NCBI GenBank assembly: GCA_002110485.1
Contig: MOWL01000070.1
Span: 186,001-250,000 of the forward strand
Direction: 5' to 3'
Length of the DNA: 64,000 nt
DNA from: Emergomyces orientalis
Lineage: Eukaryota > Ascomycota > Eurotiomycetes > Onygenales > Ajellomycetaceae
The notes under the pieces were generated by a model. It was not told the origin of the DNA and ran no database searches. It was given only the letters and a program-made list of their open reading frames with translations. This document shows, in pieces, positions 47,868 through 59,934 of this stretch; the first letter of the stretch is position 1; the number at the start of each line of letters is the position of its first letter. The translations under genes were made by a program, and so were the position numbers.

Positions 47868-50800
47868 TCAGTCACTCGCCAGCTCATCTTCGAGTTCGGT
47901 GCTCATTCTCTTCTTGCCAGAGGGTCTACCCCTGGCCTTTTTCTTGGGAGTGCCACCCGCGGAGACAGAGCTCTTGCGCTTGCCCGGTTTTGAATTGCCT
48001 GCCGCTGCGAGGAGGACGCTCATATCATCGCCGTCTCCTGTGGTGTCATAGCTATCACGATCATCGTCTCCAGCCACTTTAAGCTCATCGTCGATCGATA
48101 GCAACAGTGCAAAATCTCGACATGTGCTCATCATTGCTTCCGTGCTGTCAAGGCAATGCATGAGATTAGACACAGCCTCCCAAAATCGATCGCCATTGAC
48201 GCCTTGGACTTTTGACGGCGCCCGATTAAGCTCTTTGGCGTTTCCCTTCCCTTCCTTTTGCCGTGCATGAAAATTAATGCCGTAAAGGCGACGGAGGTGC
48301 GATCGAGCTTCCCAGAGCATCAAGAGCGAACCAGCTGCAGTAGCCAGCTGCCTCAATAATTGAGTATCGACGGACTCGCGAACGGCTACGTCTAGTGGAG
48401 CAGCAGCGGTAGCAGGGGCGGCAGGAACCTCGTCGGAAACAGCAGGCCCATTGTTAGCCAGTGGTTCCGCTGTGCTTGCATTGCCATTGACCGGTTGCAT
48501 CGTGTTTTGGAACAAATCTGTTTCGATTGCATGAGCAACAATTGTTCCTGTGGCGGCAACTATACGCTCAATGCAAGCAATTGTTGGGAGAATTTCGGCA
48601 ATCTGTGCATACTCAAAAAATGCGATGTTTTGAGAGACGAATCTGGATACGAGCAAATGTTCGGGCGGATTTTTGGAAACGTCCAGTTTGCGAAGTTCAA
48701 AATCAACTTTTGAGCACAGATTGGTTAGGAATTTTCTCTGGTACTTGCTATTGCTGATTTTGATAATGTCGAAAAGGGGCGCGAGTTTCGAAGTATATGG
48801 GCGACTGAAAGCTCCGCTTGGATCCCCAATGACATCCCGCTGATAATAAAATGCATCTTGAACCGCTCTCATATACTCGCGATCAAACATCGATTCATGT
48901 TGTTCGTGCAGCATTTTATGGGTGTCAAAGGCTATTTTGCTGATTGTTGGATTTGTCGACGTTTCCAGTGCTACTAATACGCCGGCACATTCCTTGGGAT
49001 GGATGAGCCCCTGGCGATTAATACTTGCTATCAATTCAATAGCCGTTAATGCATAGGTGTCTTGCTTTAAAAGGGCCGCGTGGAGCATGTTTTGAAGAAA
49101 GTGCTGCGCAATCAATGCCGCTGCGCCATCATTCTCGCTAGCTTTCAAGGAACCGGCCAATCTCGTGGAGCTCTCGGCATCGGCTGCTGAATCACCGGTT
49201 TGTATCAACTTTTCAGCTTTCCCTTCATGGACAGAGAAGAACTCTAGGAATGATTTTAACACGATGTTTTGCAAATCCGGGTTGTCTTCATCGAACACCG
49301 ACGATAAAGCCACTCTTGCTTGTTCCTGACTGTACTGCGCAGGCCACGTTTGACAGATTGAGCCTAAACTTTCCAAAGCCATTACCCGTAGTTCAAGCGG
49401 ATACCGTGGAAGAGCAAAAGGGGCTATGAAGTCAACCATTAGGCCAGAAACAGACGTGGCTTGCGCCGTCGGAAACGACTGCCTGAAAAAATTAAAATAT
49501 TTCTCAAGATCACAATGCTTCCCAACACAACCAGCAATTCGAATGTAGCTTCTTACCCTCCCGAGAGCATCGGCTTTTGAAGAGTCGTCGAAATTTAGAG
49601 CTTTTGCTTGAGCAATACCCTTCAGAACGGATATTGTAAGCTTCACAAGCCGTTCTGTATTTTGCAGAACTCTGTCGATCGTCCAGAGGCATGCCATGAC
49701 CTCATTGAGTTCAGTCCTAGCCAATTTCGAAACGCTCTTGAAAAGGTCGTTCTGGACCTCCTTAAGGATAGTATTATGGGCGGTAGAAAGATAAGGTAGA
49801 ACACATCGATATATGACAACGACAGATCGAAAAAGGAGGAGATCATCAGCGGTGGAGAGATGACCAATGTAGGGATGCAGTATTTCCAATTGGTCGGGGG
49901 TGAAGAGTTTCGCATTCGCTTTGGCAAACACCGTAATAGACTGGAGGAGCGCCTGAAGACTTGGCTTATTGGGTGAGTCTGCATGATCTATGATTCGCTC
50001 AAACATTGTAGCCACGATCGCTTTGCAAACTTTGAAATTGGCGGAGGCAGCCTTCGAGTCGTCGGAGAGTACGGATTTGACAAACTTTTCAAGCGTGGTA
50101 ACGACTACATCACTTTTTTCAACGGAACCGACAATAAGATCAACCAGTTCTCCCAAGGACACTTTGGTATGGGGTGAATCTTGAATCGAGTTAATCGGGT
50201 GATGAAATGGAGCAAACCATATTTCTTCCAAGACTTGACGAGCCAGTGCAACGACACTGCTTTCAAGGTCCGTGATCCGTTGTAGCAGGTTGTCAGCAAT
50301 GGCAATTTTCAGGTCTCTACGTGATGTTTGGAGATAAATATCCTTCAAAGAGCCAATGCAGCGTTTTCGAACACCGACAGTCGGGTCTGCTGAGCAAGAT
50401 AAAATGGTACGACAGCCGTCCTCCTCAAGCGTTGGTCTGAGAGTGATACATTTTGCAATGAGTGAGAGCGCTGAGTCTCGAACCATGGGCGAAGAATCGG
50501 TAGCGCATCCGAGAATCAGCGTCATCACAGTGTCGTCACGATCAAGAAGGGTCGGGTCCTTCTCCAGCATTTGAATTACGCTCTTCAAGCTTCGACTTCG
50601 CACTTTGGCTTGATCGCTGGTAATGGAGTTCAAAAGAACCTTCAGGATTTTATCAAACGCTTTACAGAACCCCGTATGGAGGACAGTCAAAAGATAGGCG
50701 AAACGAGCATGATTTGTAGCGATACGATCGAACTCACTACCTCCAAGCATTAGCCTAAGTGCATTTCTTAAATCTAAAAACCGACTTACTTGTGAGATTC

Positions 50801-53528
50801 TAGCCATCTGGGGTCAGACAGCATATTACGCAGGGTTCTCGCCAGGTCTTCGACCGATTCACTTTCGGAAGGATTTCCTGCGTCTTCTGGATCGTAGTAG
50901 AAACTGCATACAGTTTTCGCCCATTGTGCAAGAAAATAGCCACGAGCGCTAGAAAGCTGCCAATTTCCGAGATCCCTCTCCTGAAGATACTCGAGAACGA
51001 TGCGATAGGGTCCATCGGCAGAAACAATATCTTCTGTATGTAATGATCGATTTAGATGCTCATCAAATAGCTGTCGTAGGTAATCAGATAAGTCCGAATC
51101 ACCATCGTCCATACTGGGAATTAAATGTTGTACAGAGGAAGTAAGATCAGAAATCGCACATCCCATCCACCCCAAAAGCTCGAGGGCCATGTTTTTTGCG
51201 TTTGCGGGACTTCTATCGTGGTCCGCAAGCCCAATCATTTGGGATGCAAGAACTCTCAGCAAAAGTTCTGCGGCGGGCCAATCAGTCGAACCTAGCACGC
51301 TGATCAGGTCTCCTGTAAAAAGATCCAGAAGATTCCGGTACGGCTGGTCTCCGGTTTTGGTGGAAGTCATCGCCCGCTGAACGATAAATCTTGTAATATA
51401 CTGTGCACTACGAATTGCGTTGTCGAAGAGCGGATCGACTGTGTTTGAAAGTAGTTCCAGCGGAGTGCCCCTCCTAGGTCCTTCATCGTCAGACTCATCG
51501 TCGGCTTCCTCACTTTCAGAGCCTTCATCCTGCCCAAGTTTCGGAAGAGGCAAGCGGCGTTTCGGCTTTCTCGAACTTTTCGATGATTTTTGCAATGCCG
51601 TGGTCTGCACCAGCTGCATTACAAGGGCAGAAAGTAGCTGTATATGCTTCCCGTCTATAAGTTTGAATTGTCTAGCGCTCTGTCGTGTAGATGGGAGTTT
51701 CTCCAACGACACCAATATTTCATCAAGAATAAAGGAGCGCTGCTCTGGATATTTCGCAAATATTTTTGCTAGGACATCCATAGAACTCCTTCTAACACCC
51801 TCAAACTTTTGGAAGCCCAAGGTTGAATCCCTATCACTATGAGCATTTTCGACAAATATTAGTTTTGTCGCAAGGAATTCAGTTGCCGTAATAGTCCCTT
51901 CAGCTACATCGACGTTGGAAAGAAAACCAGCTAGAAGGTTTAGGACTTTCTTCGTCTGGTGAACCAAGCCCGCAAGAACTTGCTTATGGGTCGAGAAGAA
52001 AGTAAAAAGTTCCGCATCCCTACCATTTGGCCGGGATTCTACGGCGGGTATGAGGCAATCATCGAAAACATGGTTGAGGACGCCCGGGATGGCTTGTATC
52101 ACATCTTCTGGACACAGATCCTTCATAGCCACCTCCCCTGACATTGTATGAAGTAAAGTGCATATTGCCAGCAGTGCGTTGCGCATGTCGTCGAGCCTTT
52201 TAAGCCAGATCTCTGTTTCTTCATCTGAAGGGACGAGTTCCAGTTTTAGATCCGGGGTCCGCGCGGATATCACAGGAGGTTCGCAGAGCTTCTGGATGCG
52301 GTTTAAATACTCTGTTGGAATATCTCGAAGTCGTCCATAGCCCGTAACCTTTTGCATCGCCGTTTGGAGCAAGTAATGTGTTTCAGAAGACAAAACTGGG
52401 CCAAGATCATGTGTAGCTTTCGGGAGTCTGAACATTTTGCTGGATGATTGCGCTTCGGTCGAGGAGGTATCTGGTTCAAGCTGATCCTCTGCTTCAAAAA
52501 CCTCCTGCAAAAGCTCTTGTAATTTTACCAAAGCTGCATCTGCCTCCTCCTTTTGATCTTTCAGGTGTAATGCAGCTAATTTCTCGTCATCCTCCGTGTT
52601 TAGCTTCCTCCTTTTTGACGGGACTTGGTCACTGATATGAACGTAATCGTCGGGCTGTGATGATAAAGGTAACGAAGGCACTAAGACAACGGGCTTCTGC
52701 ATGATATCCTGCGGTCTAATAGTAGCATTGGATTCGCTCTGCCGTCTGGATGCCTCAATAATTTGAGGGGGGGCGTTTTCGGTTAAAGCAGGCGACGGTA
52801 ACGGTTTTGGTACGGGAAGCTTCTTTTTGGGGCTCGGGGTGATAGGGGGTGGGTCTGTTTATTTTTCATCAGTAAACAAGCTTTTGCAAAAGCAATGGCC
52901 GAATGATCCTACATCGATAAGCAACGTCCGTGCTATCTAACATCATCTTTGCGAAGGGGCCAAGGTGACCTCGACTCAAGGATTCTGTATCTGGGAGCTG
53001 TGCCTTTAAGGAATTACGGGTCATTCGAGGTTGTGATGGTAGCTTGAACTCACTAACATTCAATGTTAGCAGAGCGCAAAGGCGAAGGTGGAGCAAACTA
53101 TTCTTACTATTCGGTCAAACCCCCATTTAATATCTCCTGTAGATACCGGCGAGTAGTCTCGAGGCGGGTGGACTCGCCAGCACTTGCCTGGGTCTCGTCG
53201 TCAAGGGCGTCGATAATTTCGCCGGCAGTTTTACGGTCATGTGTACTAGATAGGTTTGCGAGAGAAGGTTGGCCGACATCGGGACGGAGAATGGAGTCTG
53301 GTAACAAAAAATAAGGTCAGCGTCAAAATTTAGGCAAGACGTAAAAAAGGAAAGAATATAACAAGTGAGCTCACCTAGGCCAAAGATAGGAGCGCTTGTC
53401 ATAGGAGAGAACTGAAGCGCCTCATCAACAGACAGTGCTTTTGCAAGCCGTTCGCCAGCACCGTTAGAGTTGGAGGTGCCATTGTCCGAACTGACCACCT
53501 GGATTCCCGGGTGACGAGCTTGCTGCAT
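47868..53528 (-). CDS. SCC2: Cohesin loader Scc2/Mis4 (Nipped-B, NIPBL)
   Basis: Exons 53528-53375, 53297-53108, 53052-52913, 52854-50790 and 50736-47868 give 1805 residues. Scc2, with Scc4, loads the cohesin ring onto chromosomes and stimulates its ATPase. The N-terminus has the motif SVDEALQFSPM and a disordered KKLPVPKPLPSP linker. HEAT-repeat blocks follow. The signature core DRIATNHARFAYLLTVLHTG, SDQAKVRSRSLKSVIQMLEK, DSSPMVRDSALSLIAKCI and VGVRKRCIGSLKDIYLQT is typical of Scc2. Acidic tract SESEEADDESDDEGP lies in the first half, and the tail is basic (PKKKARGRPSGKKR). A further upstream coding exon is possible, because the region before 53528 has an open frame (53539-53826) in another phase. 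I found no splice joining them. Confidence 0.92.
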
Positions 53529-55732
53529 GACGGAAATCCTACCGAGAGGCACGCCTGGTAGACGCGGGCGATAGAGTCAATCTACACAATGCCCCCGTGC
53601 GCATAGTTCTCAGGGTTGAGGGGGTGAGGTCATAGTCAGTCGGCCTTGGTTGTGTCTCGGTCATTCCTCCTATGCAAGGGCACCTGCTGCTTAACTTAAA
53701 CGCCCCATGCATATGGCGCCGCATTTTTGCCGCGCCCGGCTCCACAGGGTTTAGCGCGCTCCTGGCCTTTAGCCTCACTTCCTCTATTCTGCTCACCACA
53801 AGCTGTCCATTTATATCTGCTCTCACTTCAATTACTGAGAATATCCTTAGCTACAAAGGATGTGATGGAAAATTTATGTATATATATATATTTCCGTTTT
53901 AACCTCAAATTGGCCGTGTCGGGAGCCGTTTACTTCATTTCATTTTCTCTCCTAGGCAGCTAATAACCCGCACACACACCGACGCTGAAAAGAAGTATAA
54001 ACCAATGATCTGACGCGATTAACCAGGTAGTATGGTAAAGGGTACCGCTAGAGTCTTCAATTTTCTACAAACACTCTAGTTAAATGACAGGAGTAGAAAC
54101 CAAAACCCCCACGTTGTGAATATATCATTCGAGCCTGGCAAGCAGCTGTTAAGTGAACTGGGCAAACGAAAATTACGTGGGGTTGTCCCGCAGTTCCGGG
54201 GGCCGCATGAGAGTGAGTATACATCACGGGTATGGAATAACAGAAGAAATTAGTTCAGAATTAAAAAAAAAACGCTTGCTCCAAGCCGACAAATATCAGG
54301 TAACTTTGAAGAGCTGAATCGAGGGAAACCGAAAAGAAGAAGTCAACTCTTGAGGACACGTTGCTAGGATCGTGCTCACCAGTTACATTGACTCAATACC
54401 TGTTAGATGCAATAGCCACCATGTGAGACTTTAACCACTCGGCCAAAAAGGACACCCTTAAGTGACTAAGGGTCTCTAAGGTGATACACAGCGGTTTTGA
54501 CGGTCTAATATATCTCTCCAGATTAAGCCTCTATTAATTAGAGTGAAATCTGAGAGGAGGAGAGATTGTAGTGAATGAGATGCCGTGTGTGTGCAGATGC
54601 TAATATAGAGATGCTCTCTTATAGATCACTCTGACTAGGCCTCTGAGTCTGTGAGACTTTTATTTTATTAATGAAACACTGATCAGTGTCAATTTCAAAC
54701 CAGTACTTCATTTCAGAATAATTAGACTAAGTGATTCCGGGCTCATAACTGTGAGACTTTAATTACTCTGACAACAAAGATGCTCTTAGTGACTAAGGGT
54801 CTCTAAGTTGATACACAGCGGATTAGATGGGTCTACTATATCATTCCCGCAAGCTGCAAACCTTATTGTTCTACGGAAGACTTTGAGAGGGAAACAACTT
54901 GGATCCTTCTTTAAATTTCGTCAGGTGAGGCCAGTTCCTATCAAGCTGAGCAAATGCAAAAATAAAATATAAAAATATAAATTAAAAAAAATAAAGGAGG
55001 GGGGGTGGGGGTTTGGGTTTGAGTTCTGTTGTGTGTACGGACTACTTCCGATCGATTTCAAATACCTCCCCTGGTGGGTTTTGGGATGATGTACGGACTG
55101 TAGCAAAACAGAGATACCCAGGGATCCTGGATAAATTCAGCCGCTAGGTATGGGATAAACCAGCGCTTAGAGTGAGTAGGAGGTCAGCGGGATTTGCTAG
55201 CGTAGTGTACCTGTGGCAGGCATTGAGTCTTGTCAGAAGTCAGGGCCTGGGGGGGGATAAGGATTGTCACAAATGTAAATATCTCAGCCTTAAGAAACAG
55301 CTTTACAGTAGTTAGTCTATGTCATGCGACTGACCATTGTTGGAACTTCAATTTTATCTTTCCCAATGGGTTACACGTTCAAGCCGAGTTCTTCAAGTTG
55401 ACTCCTAATCATGTTCCGTTCAAACAGACAGGCCAAATGACCATGGATGCTGCCCATGTGCCATCTCCCGCTCCACAGCTGGCACCATTCAGTAAGCGTT
55501 CAAGATTAAATTTAGGGCTTTTGATTGGGCCACAATAATTATGTAATAATATACAATCACATGATAACATCGACCTTCGATTATCCAACTTTTAATTCTT
55601 CCATTTTCAAAAATTGCTAACCTAACTGAAATTAAAATATACACCTACTTTCCGCCTCACTCAAGTGTTGACATATAAATCATCAACAATAATATCAGTT
55701 TATTACAAACAATCTCGCTTCATCCACACACA
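53529..55732. other. Gene-poor region between SCC2 and RPA12
   Basis: 2.2 kb holding the promoters of the divergent SCC2 and RPA12 genes. In between lie degenerate direct repeats (54423-54846, listed separately). A purine/G-rich stretch sits at 54990-55020. No ORF with family signatures is seen. Confidence 0.5.
54423..54846 (+). repeat. Diverged direct repeat, possible LTR or element relic
   Basis: A block at 54423-54518 and another at 54751-54846 (328 bp apart) share GTGAGACTTTAA at the start, then AGTGACTAAGGGTCTCTAAG and TGATACACAGCGG (34-bp cores, 54461-54494 and 54788-54821). The rest diverges. A third GTGAGACTTT occurs at 54651. Likely remnants of a repeated element; I could not define its ends. 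Confidence 0.5.
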
Positions 55733-56242
55733 ATGGCCTCAATTGGGTCTCTGATCTTTTGCACGGATTGTGGGAATCTGCTTCGCGAATCCTCTGGTGA
55801 TGAGAATGCAATTCTGATCTGTGAGCTATGTGGAACCAAAAACAAAGGTAACAAACCAATGAGCGCAAGTTTGTCGATACTTTCTACTAGACCTTCTCAA
55901 TTGACTTCCTTTGCAGACACTGCATCCAAAACCATCACATCTGAATCGAAACCCAATGCTTTTCCCTCCGCGCTCCGAACAAAAAGGTCCGCGGTGCAAA
56001 CTCTGACGGCAGCTGACAGAAAGGGCGATGCGGTCATTCCGCAGAGTTTCCCGGAATGTGATCGACCTGAGATGAGGTTTTATACGTTACAATTACGTAG
56101 TGCAGACGAAGGAAGCACTGTCTTCTACAGCTGCGAGGGATGTGGACACAAGTATGGACGCAACCTGAAATCGCCTAAAATCATACATTAAGAGGATACT
56201 GACGCTACCATCTAATTTTGCAGATATAACACAAACAACTGA
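55733..56242 (+). CDS. RPA12: RNA polymerase I subunit Rpa12
   Basis: Exons 55733-55847, 55917-56151 and 56224-56242 encode 122 residues. Rpa12 takes part in transcript cleavage and termination by RNA polymerase I in the nucleolus. The N-terminal zinc ribbon has CTDC and CELC. The C-terminal TFIIS-like ribbon has TLQLRSADEGSTVFYSC, with the acidic DE needed for cleavage, and ends HKYNTNN. The last five codons come from a 19-nt terminal exon. In the C-terminal ribbon the first zinc cysteine appears to be replaced: the family CPEC reads FPEC here (F83, codon 56048-56050), followed by D instead of G. The 69-nt intron 1 has no in-frame stop. The gene converges with LIA1. Confidence 0.92.
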
Positions 56243-56368
56243 AGCACGAACGCCAGTAGCTCATTTACGAACAAAGCCAAAAACAATGTAAAATAGGCAA
56301 AATGAAACCAAAGTCGAGCTTACATCCCACTCGATCCCTCTTCCCCAACTCGAGAACCCAGCCTTTTT

Positions 56369-57465
56369 CTACGCCGAAGACACAATTTCAGGAATTAGGG
56401 CATACTCCTTTTCTCCGTTCTTCTCGAATTCTGCCATATCAAGCGCAACGATTACACTATCCCTGACCACCAGCTCGGGGTCATTTAAAAACTTCCGTAG
56501 TGTTTCCTCCACCCCATCCTCGTCTCCGAGACTTCCAAGAGCTTCAGCAGCCTCATGACGCACCATACTGGCTTCCTCCATATTGTACAGTGTGGCGGTG
56601 AGACTGGGGATACTAGCAGGATGAGACAACTGGCCAAAGACGAATGCTATCTCGTGGCGGAAGAGGGCCGAAGAGTCTTTGAAACCCTGTGCTAAGGCAT
56701 GTACGGCGGGGACAGCGGTGGGGAGGTCTGGGGGTGAGGCTAGATCTCTGAGGGCGAACATCGCACGGTATCTTTGGAAAAGCGGGAGTTTCGGGTCTAG
56801 GAGGGCCTGTTCTAAATCGGGAATGGAAGGCTTATCGGTGGCCATTGGAAGTGGAGGGGCAGGGTCAATCGATGCGAAATCACTTTATGCCATCACAAAT
56901 TCGTTAGCCATGGGGGATATATTAGCTAAGAAATATTATACCAGTATATCCGTTGTTACCTTTGTTTTAACTTTTCAGTCTTGCGTCGATCGGAAGTTTC
57001 CCATTCAATCCGCTCCACCGCAATGTCACAAGTCTCCCTTACAACATCGGGCTCATTTTCATCATCTCTCAAACTCCGTAAGATATCTAGACTGCCCGTA
57101 TCGCACAGCGCTCCCAGTGCTTCTCCTGCTTCGTGCCGGCACATTGGATCCTCCTCTCGATTCTCCAATACATCGCGGAGATAGGGAACAGAAGCTAGGT
57201 TTTTAGTTTGCCCCAGACAGTAAGCAAGCTCATGCTTTAAAAGCGCAGATGGCGAAGAGAATGCCGCGGCGATCGCTTGGATAGCAGGTAAACTCTGCTC
57301 TGTAGGCGGCTGGAGACAGGCGACATGTTTCAAAGAGAATAAAGCGCGGAATCGTCGTGCCAACGGCTCAGTTTCGGAGGTGAGCGTTTTCCTCAAGGCA
57401 GGGATGGGGCCGTTCTCAACGCCCATGCTTGAGGTTCCAGGCGTTTCAATTGCGGTTGACGACAT
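56369..57465 (-). CDS. LIA1: Deoxyhypusine hydroxylase
   Basis: Exon 1 is 57465-56960 and exon 2 is 56882-56369; 339 residues. The enzyme hydroxylates deoxyhypusine in eIF5A to hypusine, the last step of this unique modification. Two HEAT-repeat halves each carry two His-Glu iron-binding motifs: KHELAYCLGQ and CRHEAGEALG in the first half, RHEIAFVFGQL and RHEAAEALGSLG in the second. The halves echo each other (RYRAMFALRDLA and RFRALFSLKHVA). The di-iron site therefore looks complete. The intron joins a 168-codon first half to the second through KQSDFASIDP. Confidence 0.96.
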
Positions 57466-58181
57466 TTATTTTAGAGCTGAGTCCTCTACTGTGGCCGATC
57501 TTTTAAAACATGCGATACTCTTGTTGGAATATGGAATCGAGAACAAGCGTCTTGACCCCAATTCGGGATATAATTTTTTTTTTTTTTTGGCGGGGTGATG
57601 CCCGCGGAAGCAAATTATGTAAGCGTTCTCTTCAGTGGAGATCACATGACCCCACGCGAGACAGCTATATTCAGCAGACCAAGAACATGTCTGAAAAGGA
57701 GTAAAGGGAATGAGGTAATACGGGAATCTGGCATGTTGGAATGCTCCCTTGAGAAATGTTCTGCCGCGTGTTGCAAGTGACTGGTAGGGAGCGCACCTTT
57801 TTGGTAACACCACATATAGGGGAGGTTTGAGATTTTTGCCAGTGAGATACAACAAGTGTAGGGCGATGAGTAGATGCGGTAGAAATACAGTGCCAATCCA
57901 TTCCAAATTATGCATTTTGTTTCGTATTTGAAATTCGCATCTTATACTGGTTCGAACCAATCAAGTAATCGCTCTGTTGCATTTAGCCCTGCTTGGACAA
58001 TATTCTGATATTGCTACAGCATGTAGAAACTTATGAAAGAGAGCAAAAGTAGAATTTAGTAACGAGTATGTCGCAGTTAACATTGCCAGTAGAAAAGGTC
58101 ATGTGGTTGGGAGAAAACCTATTGAATAGGCTCGAGTTTATATACACGGAAAAAGAGGAATAAGGGTTCTGAGCGGTTTGT
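57466..58181. other. Intergenic region with LIA1 promoter
   Basis: LIA1 promoter on the left, NDUFS4 3' flank on the right. A T-tract lies near 57574-57588. Overlapping ORFs here look like chance. Confidence 0.5.
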
Positions 58182-58972
58182 TTATTTGGTTCTGATATGC
58201 TTGATCTTCTTAGGTTCGTGCAAGAAGTTGTTTGCATAAGCTTTGGGACGGAATACCCGTTGATTCGGTTCCTGGACAAAATATTCGTATCCTTGCTTTT
58301 CGGCGAAAGCTATCGCATCCTCTTTCGATTTGAATTCGATATGCGTCGCTTGCATGGCATCGGCCGACGATTGCCAGCCCATCAAAGGATTCTCCCAGCG
58401 ATGGCCTTTCGGCAAAACATCCCAGTCCATCCGCCAGCTGTGGGTATGCCACGTGCCAGATTGTGTCGCTGGTTTCGAGGGTTGAAAGATCCTGGCGGTT
58501 TGTTAGTGAGGGGGAACTTAGCGAGGCCAAGGCAACGGATATTTATTACCTGACGGTTCGTGCTTGAAGGTCGGTAGGAGCCCCGGATAAAACAGCGGCA
58601 GCAACGGCACCGCTTGGTTCACTGCCGTCCATAACACGTTTGGGGACGGGAGAGAATGATCTGGAATACGAAGTTAGCAGAACGAAAACGGACATTTAAC
58701 ATAATGGTGTCGCCTTACGAGGTGCCGTGGTCAACTGTAGCATTGTAGTCTGGTTGATGGCGCGCCATTGCCTCCGCAGGAGTCTCTTTCCGTGTGATTG
58801 AGCTCCCTCTTGCTACGGCGGCGGGTGCATCGGCCGGGCTTGTTTTTGGAGCACCCTCTGCTTGTGAGGACGTCTTGCTGAGGTATCGAGCATTGGTCCG
58901 GCACGTCAATTGGGCAGCTCTGAAAGAGACGGCATTTAAGCCAAGGGGCCTTCCGGTTCGTAGCAGGGACAT
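58182..58972 (-). CDS. nuo-21: Complex I 21 kDa subunit (NDUFS4 type)
   Basis: Exons 58972-58719, 58660-58550 and 58491-58182 give 224 residues. This accessory subunit lies by the NADH-oxidising arm of mitochondrial complex I and stabilises it. The first exon is a typical presequence (SLLRTGRPLGL, then TCRTNARYLS). The core has RIFQPSKPATQSGTWHTHSW, then MDWDVLPKGHRWENPLMGW and the conserved STDAMQ-like SSADAMQ, then FKSKEDAIAFAEKQGYEY. The end PKKIKHIRTK fits the family. It is head-to-head with ATP17 across 297 bp. Confidence 0.95.
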
Positions 58973-59269
58973 TGTGGTGTGGGGTTCGAATCAGAGAGTA
59001 GGAATTGCCGTGCCAGATGGGGGTGGACGAGATATCAGATGCATTGGGTTGGAGGTGAAGCGTATCCTAATCAGGCTAGCGTGAATTGATACACCACCAT
59101 CCCATTCCTCTTCGTCCGAAGCAGTCAACTTTCATCATCAAAATATTCAACCCTGACACTTTACGACCACGATCGATTTTGGTTCAATTGCTATCCGAAT
59201 CAAGGTACGCCGCTCTCAATCTTACCTTTTTTGCTTTCTACAGTACTAATATACCACAGGTCACCCACC
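58973..59269. promoter_or_regulatory. Shared divergent promoter of NDUFS4 and ATP17 genes
   Basis: 297 bp between two nuclear OXPHOS genes. A CCAAT (minus strand, 59047-59043) lies 71 nt before the NDUFS4 start. CCAAT boxes are known to direct many respiratory genes in fungi through the Hap complex; use here is inference. Confidence 0.45.
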
Positions 59270-59934
59270 ATGAGCTACGTCGCACGTCGCGGTCTTTCGA
59301 CCCTCATTCCTCCCAAGGTACGACTCCCTCAGATTTATTATCCCTCCCACTAGATCTCTAACTTCTAATTAGGTTGCTTCTCCTACCGTAAGCTACTACC
59401 TGCTACCAACTCCCCGCTATTTGCTCATATCACGGCCCTTCGTTGCCCCCCCAATCCAGCACGATGCCTGCAATTTGGCTTGGAACTAAACTATCGCGGA
59501 CTTAGTCTGGGCTAATACTTGGATAGGGAATCGGAGCTGCGCAAGATGCCGCCCGCATGGAGCGCATAGTGGGCTTCTACGAGAAACTGCCACGCGGAGC
59601 AGCACCAGAGATTAAGCCCACTGGCCTCATCGGACGGTACCAGGCCCGATATTTCGGAAAGAACCCATCTGCAATGCGTGAGTGAACCTAGTTTTAATAA
59701 ATTTAACGTTATATTGGTTCATCATGATGTTCAAATTGGGCAGCACTCGCTGACGAGATGAATCACAGCACTTATCCATGCCATCGGTGGACTTATGCTT
59801 TTGGGCTATAGCATGGATTACTACTTCCATCTCCGTGAGTTCCCCAGTCCCTTGCTACTATGCATACAATTTTGTTGCATTGTCCAACAGGCTAATTCCT
59901 TCATGAAGGCCACCACAAGAACAATGCCCATTAA
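59270..59934 (+). CDS. ATP17: Mitochondrial ATP synthase subunit f
   Basis: Five exons: 59270-59317, 59373-59387, 59527-59677, 59769-59834 and 59909-59934, giving 101 residues. Subunit f is a small Fo stator protein with one membrane helix, needed for complex stability. The start is MSYVARRGLSTLIPPK. A micro-exon of 15 nt encodes VASPT. Then come GAAQDAARMERIVGFYEKLP, RGAAPEIKPTGLIGRYQARY and FGKNPSAMPLIHAIGGLMLL. The protein ends GYSMDYYFHLRHHKNNAH. Phases fit at every junction. The length and helix placement match fungal Atp17. Confidence 0.92.

Noticed and set aside
57466..57960. 164-codon minus ORF upstream of LIA1
   Set aside because: It ends in the LIA1 promoter, crosses a T-tract encoding a lysine run, and has no recognisable domain.
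58984..58994. tRNA-like GGTTCGAATC box
   Set aside because: No matching A box or acceptor stem is present around it; it lies in the NDUFS4 upstream region.
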